In this document: one piece after another, positions 56,940 to 62,479 of the stretch
Numbering within the stretch: the first letter of the stretch is position 1
Layout of the letters: each line of letters begins with the position of its first letter
Source of the DNA: Pseudonocardia oceani
GTDB taxonomy: Bacteria > Actinomycetota > Actinomycetes > Mycobacteriales > Pseudonocardiaceae
Direction: 5' to 3'
Length of the DNA stretch: 64,000 nucleotides
Assembly (NCBI RefSeq): GCF_019263585.2
Contig: NZ_JADQDF010000001.1
Coordinates: forward strand, 2,170,001 to 2,234,000
Notes under the pieces: generated by a model
Seen by the model: only the letters and a program-made list of their open reading frames with translations
The model's database searches: none
Told to the model about the DNA's origin: nothing
Program-made: the position numbers and the translations under genes

Positions 56940-57249
56940 CCCTACCGGGCCGCGGGGCCGGCGACGGCGCACGTGCGCGGCAGGGTCGCGGTGCACGACG
57001 ACGTGGAGCGGGTGGAGCAGGTCGTCCGCCGGCTCACCGAGCTGCACGAGGCCGGGCGGCCCGCCCGTGGGACGTCGACGACGCCCCGGAGAAGTACCTG
57101 CGCGGGCAGCTGCGGGCGATCGTGGGCGTGGAGGCCCGGATCGAGCGGATCGGCGCGAAGCTCGAGCTCAGCCGGAACCGCCCCGCCGCCGACGTCGGCG
57201 GTGTGATCGCCGAGCTGCAGTCCGTCGGCGACACGGCGGGGGTGCGGGC
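56940..57249 (+). pseudogene. Frameshifted remnant of a PaiB/FMN-binding negative regulator
   Basis: Codons around 56970-57065 encode AHVRGRVAVHDDVERVEQVV RRLTELHEA, and after a frame change near 57065 the next frame encodes PWDVDDAPEKYLRGQLRAIV and IERIGAKLELSRNRP. Together these match the C-terminal half of PAI2/FMN-binding negative transcriptional regulators. The N-terminal half (FMN-binding) is not recognisable upstream. The rest of the 702-base gap 56632-57333 shows no intact gene. It is a pseudogene unless the frameshift is a sequencing error. Confidence 0.75.
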
Positions 57250-57333
57250 GGTGGCGGCGCACCGACCCCGACCCGCCCTCACCGGGCCGCGACCGTTGCG
57301 ACCCCGGCCTCTGTACGTCTACCCTTACCGTTC

Positions 57334-57663
57334 GTGTCGGCTTACGGAGATGCGGGACTGGGCCTGCTCGGCGACCCGACCCGTCGCGCCATCTTCGAAC
57401 TGCTCGCCCGCGGCCCTCTCTCGGTCCAGCAGCTCGCCGACCGGCTGCCGATCAGCCGCCCGGCGGTGTCCCAGCACCTGCGTGTCCTCAAGGACGGCGG
57501 ACTGGTCGACAGCCACGCCGAGGGGACGCGTCGCATCTACCGCCTGAACCAGGACGGCGTGGCGGCGCTGCGGGCGTGGCTGGACGGGGTCTGGGCCGAC
57601 GCCCTGACCGGGTTCCAGAAGGTCGCCGAGACCCCTCCTCCCCCGCCGCGACAGGAGTCCTGA
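57334..57663 (+). CDS. ArsR-family winged-helix regulator
   Basis: The 109-residue protein has an ArsR fold (LLGDPTRRAIFELLARGPLSVQQLADRLPISRPAVSQHLRVLKDGGLVDSHAEGTRRIYRL) without metal-binding cysteines. This non-metal ArsR type usually precedes an SRPBCC gene, as here. A TACCCT at 57320-57325 lies 8 bases before the GTG, so the transcript is probably leaderless. Its stop shares one base with the next ATG. Confidence 0.9.
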   Translation: MSAYGDAGLGLLGDPTRRAIFELLARGPLSVQQLADRLPISRPAVSQHLRVLKDGGLVDSHAEGTRRIYRLNQDGVAALRAWLDGVWADALTGFQKVAETPPPPPRQES

Positions 57664-58145
57664 TGAGCGAGACGGCCCCGATCCCCCCGATCACCGGCAG
57701 CGCCACCGTCGCCGTGCCGGTCGACGAGGCGTTCCGCGTGTTCACCGGCTCGATCGACGCGTGGTGGCCCCACCAGTTCCACATCGGCGCGTCCGAGGTG
57801 GCGGAGGTGGTGCTGGAGCCCGGCGTGGACGGCCGGTGGTACGAGCGCGGCACGGACGGCACGGAGTGCGACTGGGGTCGCGTGCTCGTCTGGGACCCCC
57901 CGCACCGGCTGGTGATCACCTGGCAGATCAACGGGTCCTGGCAGTTCGACCCCGACCCCGGGCACGCCAGCGAGATCGAGGTGCGGTTCACCGCGAGCGG
58001 CCCGGCGGAGACGGTGGTCGAGGTCGAGCACGGCTCCTTCGAGCGGCTCATCGGCGGCGGGACCATCAACGACGCCATCCGCGGTGGCGGCGGCTGGGTC
58101 TTCCTGCTCGACGGGTTCGGCACCGTCGTGGCGGCCCGGTCGTGA
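57663..58145 (+). CDS. SRPBCC/AHSA1-like ligand-binding protein
   Basis: The 160-residue protein has a START/Bet v1-like fold with AHSA1-type motifs (VPVDEAFRVFTGSIDAWWPHQ, EPGVDGRWYERGTDGTECDWGRVLVWDPPHRLVITWQ, VRFTASGPAETVVEVEHGSFERL). Such proteins bind hydrophobic ligands in a deep cavity. It is translationally coupled to the ArsR regulator upstream and to the DinB-like protein downstream. Confidence 0.9.
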   Translation: MSETAPIPPITGSATVAVPVDEAFRVFTGSIDAWWPHQFHIGASEVAEVVLEPGVDGRWYERGTDGTECDWGRVLVWDPPHRLVITWQINGSWQFDPDPGHASEIEVRFTASGPAETVVEVEHGSFERLIGGGTINDAIRGGGGWVFLLDGFGTVVAARS

Positions 58146-58771
58146 CCGTCGACGCGATGAGGCTCGCGCGCGAGGAGCGGGCCGACCTCGCCGACCTCCT
58201 CGCCTCGCTGACCCCGGCGCAGTGGGACGCGCCGTCACTGTGCGCCGGGTGGCGCGTCCGCGACGTCGTGGCGCACATGTTCAGCTACGAGGAGCTGAGC
58301 CCGGTCGGCCTCGTCATGAGGTTCGTCAGGGGCGGCATCCTCCCGGGCCGGGTCAACGGCGCGGGCGTCGCCGCGTACGCCGGTCATAGCCCCGCCGACC
58401 TGCTCGCGCTGGTGCGCGACCACCAGCAGCCCCGCGGCCTCACCGCCGGGTTCGGCGGGCGGATCGCCCTGACCGACGGCGTCATCCACCACCAGGACGT
58501 CCGCCGCCCCCTCGGCCTCCCCCGCGAGATCCCGGCCGACCGCCTGCGGGTCGCCCTGGACTTCGCCCGCACCGCGCCGACCATCGGCGCGGCGAAGCGC
58601 GTGCGCGGGCTGACCCTGGCCGCCACCGACCTGGACTGGAGCGCCGGCACCGGTCCGGTGGTCGAGGGGCCCGCCGAGTCCCTGCTGATGGCGATCGCCG
58701 GCCGGCGCGGTGCCGCGCGGGAGCTCACCGGGCCCGGGCGACCGGTCCTCGCCGCCCGTCTCCCGGGGTAG
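58142..58771 (+). CDS. DinB/maleylpyruvate-isomerase-like protein (TIGR03083 type)
   Basis: The 209-residue protein has the mycothiol-dependent maleylpyruvate isomerase N-terminal fold, recognised by WDAPSLCAGWRVRDVVAHMFSYE with its metal-binding His and the later ALTDGVIHHQDVRRPLGLP. These four-helix proteins bind a divalent metal and often use mycothiol. The GTG overlaps the SRPBCC stop (GTGA). The three-gene unit may detoxify an unknown hydrophobic compound. Confidence 0.85.
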   Translation: MTVDAMRLAREERADLADLLASLTPAQWDAPSLCAGWRVRDVVAHMFSYEELSPVGLVMRFVRGGILPGRVNGAGVAAYAGHSPADLLALVRDHQQPRGLTAGFGGRIALTDGVIHHQDVRRPLGLPREIPADRLRVALDFARTAPTIGAAKRVRGLTLAATDLDWSAGTGPVVEGPAESLLMAIAGRRGAARELTGPGRPVLAARLPG

Positions 58772-58948
58772 CGGTACTCGTTCGGCACTTTCCGCACACA
58801 CACAACAGAACGGGGCCGACTACTGCGTGCGCGCCGATCCACATTCCCGGACGTGACGCATGCGCACCGCCCCCTTCCTGCCGGGGCTGCTCGAGGGGCA
58901 CGACGCAGAACGGCGTCGCACAGCGCGATATCCATCGCTCCGCTGCGC

Positions 58949-58954
58949 TAGCAT
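58949..58954 (+). promoter_or_regulatory. -10 element (TAGCAT) for a leaderless cmtR-like transcript
   Basis: TAGCAT ends 6 bases before the ATG at 58961, so transcription should begin at or next to the start codon. This is a common arrangement in actinobacteria. No ribosome-binding site is present, which agrees. Confidence 0.6.
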
Positions 58955-58960
58955 CGCCGC

Positions 58961-59314
58961 ATGTCGATGAGTTGCGCTCCCGACGAGCTGACGCCCGCCG
59001 TCGCACTGTTCCGGTCCCTGGCCGACCCGGCGCGGCTGGCCATCGTCCTGCGGCTGGCCGAGGGCGAGGCGCGGGTCGTCGACCTGACCCGGATGCTGGG
59101 ACTGGCGCAGTCCACGGTCTCGAAGCACCTCGCCTGCCTGCGCGGCTGCCGGCTCGTCGACCACCGTATCGAGGGTCGCCAGTCCTACTACTCGCTCACG
59201 CGCCCCGAGCTGATCGACCTGCTGCGCGGCGCGGAGGTCCTGCTTGCGGAGACCGGGGACGCGGTGGCGCTGTGCCCGGTCTACGGGGAGCCGGCCCGGG
59301 TGACGCAGCCGTGA
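58961..59314 (+). CDS. cmtR: CmtR-like metal-sensing ArsR repressor
   Basis: The 117-residue protein matches M. tuberculosis CmtR around its cadmium/lead site. Cys59 and Cys63 lie in KHLACLRGCRLV within the recognition helix, and Cys105 near the C-terminus (VALCPVYG) parallels CmtR Cys57, Cys61 and Cys102. A further Cys5 is near the N-terminus. The fold is otherwise a standard ArsR winged helix (SLADPARLAIVLRLAEG, LGLAQSTVSKHL). It overlaps the transporter gene by GTGA, so it probably controls that gene. Confidence 0.87.
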   Translation: MSMSCAPDELTPAVALFRSLADPARLAIVLRLAEGEARVVDLTRMLGLAQSTVSKHLACLRGCRLVDHRIEGRQSYYSLTRPELIDLLRGAEVLLAETGDAVALCPVYGEPARVTQP

Positions 59315-59979
59315 GCGCCACCACCGCAGACCGGCAGGCCGTCCTGCGCCGCCGCGTCCGGTGGCTGGTCGCGGGCACGATCACCTACAACCTGGTCGAG
59401 GCCGCGATCGCCCTCACCGCCGGGACGATCGCGTCGTCGGTGGCGCTGATCGGGTTCGGCCTGGACTCGCTGATCGAGGTCGGCTCCGCTGCGGCCGTCG
59501 CGTGGCAGTTCGCCGGCGCCGACCCCCGGCGTCGCGAGCAGGTGGCGCTGCGGGCGATCGCCTGGTCGTTCTTCGCGCTCGCGGCGTACGTGACGGCCGA
59601 GTCGGCGCGGGCGCTGCTGGGCGGGGCCGAGGCCGAGCGCTCCACCGTCGGGATCGTCCTCGTGGCCGTGAGCGTGGTGGTGATGCCGTTCCTGTCCCTG
59701 GCGCAGCGCCGGGCGGGGACGGAGCTGGGGTCGGCCAGCGCGGTGGCGGACTCGAAGCAGACCCTGCTGTGCACCTACCTGTCCGCGGCGGTGCTCGTCG
59801 GGCTGGTCCTCAACGCGGCGCTGGGGTGGTGGTGGGCCGACCCGGTCGCCGGTCTGGTCCTGGCCGTCCTCGCCGTGCGGGAGGGGCGCGCCGCGTGGCG
59901 CGGGGACCTGTGCTGCGCCCCGCCGCCGGTGCCCGGACCGGCGGCGGGGAGCTGCTCGGACGGCTGCCGCCCGTCGTAG
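59311..59979 (+). CDS. Cation diffusion facilitator-type metal transporter with Cys-rich tail
   Basis: The 222-residue protein has about six transmembrane helices. The metal site appears as GTITYNLVEAAIAL in helix 2 and GFGLDSLIEVGSAAAVAWQF (Asp and Glu) with ADSKQTLLCTYLSAAVL and WWADPVAGLVLAVLAVREG. It lacks the usual cytosolic ferredoxin-like domain and ends in a short tail with CCAPP and GSCSDGC. Together with the CmtR-like sensor it should export cadmium, lead or zinc. The shortened C-terminus is notable. Confidence 0.87.
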   Translation: MSATTADRQAVLRRRVRWLVAGTITYNLVEAAIALTAGTIASSVALIGFGLDSLIEVGSAAAVAWQFAGADPRRREQVALRAIAWSFFALAAYVTAESARALLGGAEAERSTVGIVLVAVSVVVMPFLSLAQRRAGTELGSASAVADSKQTLLCTYLSAAVLVGLVLNAALGWWWADPVAGLVLAVLAVREGRAAWRGDLCCAPPPVPGPAAGSCSDGCRPS

Positions 59980-60162
59980 GTCAGGCCTGCGCCGCCTCCC
60001 GAGCGCGCAGGTCCTTGCGCAGGAACCGCGGGCCTCGGCGACACACGGCCCTCGACCTGCGACAGCGCTGATTTTGATCATGTCGCTGCCGGTGGTCGTT
60101 ACGTGCCGGTCCCGTAGACGGTGCGGGAAACGCTCTACGACCTTCCTGCACGCCGGATGCTA

Positions 60163-60292
60163 GTGGTGATCTCGTCGCGGCGCGGGTGGAACCCGTCCGG
60201 GTCGAGGGGCGGGGTGCAAGGCACGTCTTCCCGCCTTGTGCCCCGCCCCTCGACCCGGTAGCCGTCTCGGCGTGCCGCGGCGAGATCACCAC
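60163..60292. repeat. Large imperfect palindrome of about 130 bp
   Basis: Outer arms 60163-60181 and 60274-60292 (19 bases, one mismatch) and inner arms 60197-60222 and 60233-60258 (26 bases, two mismatches) are nested around a 10-base loop. The two 15-base stretches between arms do not pair. It lies in the 450-base gene-free gap 59980-60429, at the junction with less GC-rich genes. I see no protein signature in it. Confidence 0.75.
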
Positions 60293-60429
60293 CCCGCCGC
60301 ACTCCCCCGATCTCCGAGCGGTGCCGGGCGCGGGCAGAGCCCGCATGATCTGCAGGCCAGAGTTTGATGCGATTCTCACCGGGCACGCATGGACGAGCTA
60401 TCGACCAACAGCCGACGCAGGGAGTCCGG

Positions 60430-60825
60430 GTGCAGGTGGCTGAAGCGTCGTGGCGGTTCGAACCTCAGATCACCGCGCCCGCGGGGATCCGAAGACACCT
60501 CACCTCAGCGCTGAACCAGTGGGGTGTCGCTCCGAGCGACTGGGATGACGTGATGTTCGTCCTGAACGAGCTGGTTACGAACGTCATCGAGCATGCGGGC
60601 ACGCCGGGCGAGGTCCACGTCGGGCATGACGGCGAGGTCGCGGTGATCCGCGTCATCGACTTCTCACCCGACATTCCCCGGCTCAGACTGTCCATGTCGG
60701 AGCATGAACCGGCCTGCGGTTTGCGACTGGTGGCCGCACTGAGTCGCAACTGGGGCTACGTCGTCTTACCGGGAGGGAAGACGGTCTGGGCAGTGGTTCA
60801 GGCGAGATCCGGGGAGGCACCGTGA
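60430..60825 (+). CDS. RsbW-like ATP-binding protein (HATPase_c)
   Basis: The 131-residue protein is a lone GHKL ATPase domain with the N-box MFVLNELVTNVIEHAGTP and G-box region IDFSPDIPRLRL..HEPACGLRLVAALSRNWGY. This is the anti-sigma-factor kinase type common in actinobacteria. The GTG start (VQVAEASWRF) follows AGGGAG. It contains a TTA codon, rare in this kind of genome. It is coupled to a small helical protein (GTGA overlap), its likely partner. No sigma factor or antagonist is next to it. Confidence 0.87.
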   Translation: MQVAEASWRFEPQITAPAGIRRHLTSALNQWGVAPSDWDDVMFVLNELVTNVIEHAGTPGEVHVGHDGEVAVIRVIDFSPDIPRLRLSMSEHEPACGLRLVAALSRNWGYVVLPGGKTVWAVVQARSGEAP

Positions 60826-61103
60826 CTACTCGTGGCCTCAGTGGGGGTCCCGAGCTGGTGACCTCGACTAGAGCGGTTCGACGCTCGGCGCAGGAGCTCG
60901 CCGGCGATGTCGCTCGGCTCGCCGACGACGTGGCTCGCACTTCCGAGCGCTTAGCCAAGCTCCTGCGCGCGCGAGCCGATGCCCATCCCGATCCAGATCG
61001 GGCTGATCATCTGCGGAGTGTGGCGGCGCGGGCCGAGGAGTTCTCACGCGATGAGCGCTCGGCGAGTCGGCGGTGGCGCAGGGTCCACGCGTCCGACGAC
61101 TGA
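60822..61103 (+). CDS. Small helical protein coupled to the RsbW-like gene
   Basis: The 93-residue protein is rich in Arg, Ala and Asp and predicted to be almost all helix (RSAQELAGDVARLADDVARTSERLAKLLRARADA...DHLRSVAARAEEFSRDE), with heptad-like spacing that suggests a coiled coil. I do not recognise a family. The GTGA overlap suggests a stoichiometric partner of the ATPase. It contains a TTA codon. Confidence 0.7.
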   Translation: MTTRGLSGGPELVTSTRAVRRSAQELAGDVARLADDVARTSERLAKLLRARADAHPDPDRADHLRSVAARAEEFSRDERSASRRWRRVHASDD

Positions 61104-61199
61104 CGAGTCTCGTGGAGCTGTGCCGCGCGGCTCGTCTGTGAAGTCAGCCTGCCCGCCGAGGTGCTCCCGCTACGCTCACGGCGAGGCCGAGGGGGCGCC

Positions 61200-61685
61200 A
61201 TGACCGACGAAGTGGGCCAGACCACCGTGGCTTGCGGTTGCTGCGGCGAACCCCGGCCTGCGGAAGACGTGTCGAGGCTGGGACTGCACCCCGAGATCGC
61301 CGTGTGCGGCAGCTGCGTCCACAACATGGCCGGCCGCCTCGTCGCCCGTCCCGCGATCACTCCGATCTTTGCTGTGCACGACATGGCCGCCGCTCGCGAG
61401 TTCTGGGCTCGGGCCGGGCTGCGCGTCGATGAGTACAGCCCCGAGTACGCCTTCGTCATGCACGGTGAGGCCGAGCTCCTGCACCTGGATCTGCGGGCGG
61501 ATCTGGACCTGGAGCGCAACGCCGCGGCCTGCTACGTGCACATCGCTGACCCCGTCGAATGGCATCGGCGGTGGAAGGAGCAGGGCCTGCCGGTGAGCGA
61601 CGTCGTGGTCGAGCCGTGGGGGATGGTCGAGTTCAACGTGAAGGATCCGAGCGGCAACCTGATCCGGATGGGCCGCAACGACTAA
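61200..61685 (+). CDS. Zinc-ribbon/VOC fusion (bleomycin-resistance-like)
   Basis: The 161-residue protein joins an N-terminal zinc ribbon (VACGCCGEPRPAEDVSRLG..IAVCGSCVHNM, four cysteines in CxxC pairs) to a VOC domain (TPIFAVHDMAAAREFWARAGLRVDEYS, YVHIADPVEWHRRWKEQG, WGMVEFNVKDPSGNLIRMG). The VOC part matches glyoxalase/bleomycin-resistance proteins that bind or modify small toxic molecules. GAGGGGGC lies before the ATG. The ribbon fusion is unusual. The substrate is unknown. Confidence 0.85.
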   Translation: MTDEVGQTTVACGCCGEPRPAEDVSRLGLHPEIAVCGSCVHNMAGRLVARPAITPIFAVHDMAAAREFWARAGLRVDEYSPEYAFVMHGEAELLHLDLRADLDLERNAAACYVHIADPVEWHRRWKEQGLPVSDVVVEPWGMVEFNVKDPSGNLIRMGRND

Positions 61686-61733
61686 AGCGTGTACTGACTG
61701 CGCCTCAAGGGGCTGCCAGGCACACTTGTGGCT

Positions 61734-62039
61734 ATGCGGGTGGAGCTGCTGGTTGTGTCGGACTGCCCGAACGAAGCGCTGGCCTACGAACGTCTGCGTC
61801 GGGCGCTCGATGATGCCGGGCGCTCCGACACCTTGATCATGGTCCGCACGCTCACTGAGGACTCGATCGGATCGGCGGCTGCGTTCGCTGGGTCGCCCAC
61901 GGTCCTGATCGATGGGGTGGATCCGTTCGCGGAGCAGGCGACGCCGGCGGCGAACCTGTCGTGTCGGGTCTATCGGTCTGCTGACGGGGTGTCCGGCGCG
62001 CCGTCGCTGGATGAGCTTCGTCGGGTCGTTCGTCGCTGA
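61734..62039 (+). CDS. Small thioredoxin-fold protein (alkylmercury-lyase-like/DF family)
   Basis: The 101-residue protein begins MRVELLVVSDCPNEALAYERL, with one cysteine at the first strand-helix junction and no CxxC. It later has the cis-proline region GSPTVLIDGVDPF, typical of small thioredoxin-fold proteins annotated as alkylmercury lyase-like or hypothetical. A GTG two codons upstream is an alternative start. It lies 48 bases after the VOC fusion gene and may share its transcript. Confidence 0.75.
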   Translation: MRVELLVVSDCPNEALAYERLRRALDDAGRSDTLIMVRTLTEDSIGSAAAFAGSPTVLIDGVDPFAEQATPAANLSCRVYRSADGVSGAPSLDELRRVVRR

Positions 62040-62138
62040 ATCAGTCCTGGGAGCACGCTCGCTCGCATTCTGGCAGTGGGGCCGGGTAGCCGGCCACGGC
62101 GCCGCGAACGGGCCGGAGGTGTAGTGAGCGAGTGCCGC

Positions 62139-62176
62139 GGCCGGCGTGGCCGGCCCCGCGCCGCCGGAGGCGGCGC
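62139..62176. terminator. Tandem GC-rich hairpins after the small thioredoxin-fold gene
   Basis: A GGCCGGC-GTG-GCCGGCC stem-loop is followed at once by GCGCCGCC-GGA-GGCGGCGC (62158-62165 with 62169-62176). They lie about 100 bases after the stop at 62039, in the gene-free gap 62040-62479. They look like a terminator for the preceding genes. Confidence 0.55.
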
Positions 62177-62229
62177 GCTTGATCCTAAAGAGACAGATTC
62201 GGCAGTGACATGAGCAGGCACTGTGTCCG

Positions 62230-62321
62230 GTCCCGGCTGATGCTTGACGTTCCGGTCTCACCTGATGCTGACGCTCTGGCCGGGTCGGCTGCCGCACTCC
62301 GCGTCCTGGCTGATGTAAACG
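62230..62321. repeat. Three iteron-like direct repeats with core CTGATG
   Basis: GTCCCGGCTGATGCTTGACG (62230-62249), GTCTCACCTGATGCTGACG (62255-62273) and GTCCTGGCTGATGTAAACG (62303-62321) start 25 and 48 bases apart in the same direction. They lie upstream of the partial DUF6119 gene and could be a regulator site or the multiple terminal repeats of an IS21-type element. No transposase gene is present. Confidence 0.5.
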
Positions 62322-62479
62322 AGAGGCTGGGATCGGACAAGTGGACAGGCGCGTCAAGCCTCGCGCTTGACCGCGGCGTCCGTCGGCAAGTTGCGCGCAC
62401 TGGATATTCGCCGCATCTAGACGTAACACCTTGCAATGTACGCACGAAGCACGGTGAGAGGACCAACCAGAGGAGAGCA

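Noticed and set aside
60455..60464. GGTTCGAACC, similar to a tRNA T-arm
   Set aside because: No acceptor stem, D-arm or anticodon arm fits around it, and it lies inside the RsbW-like coding sequence (RFEP).
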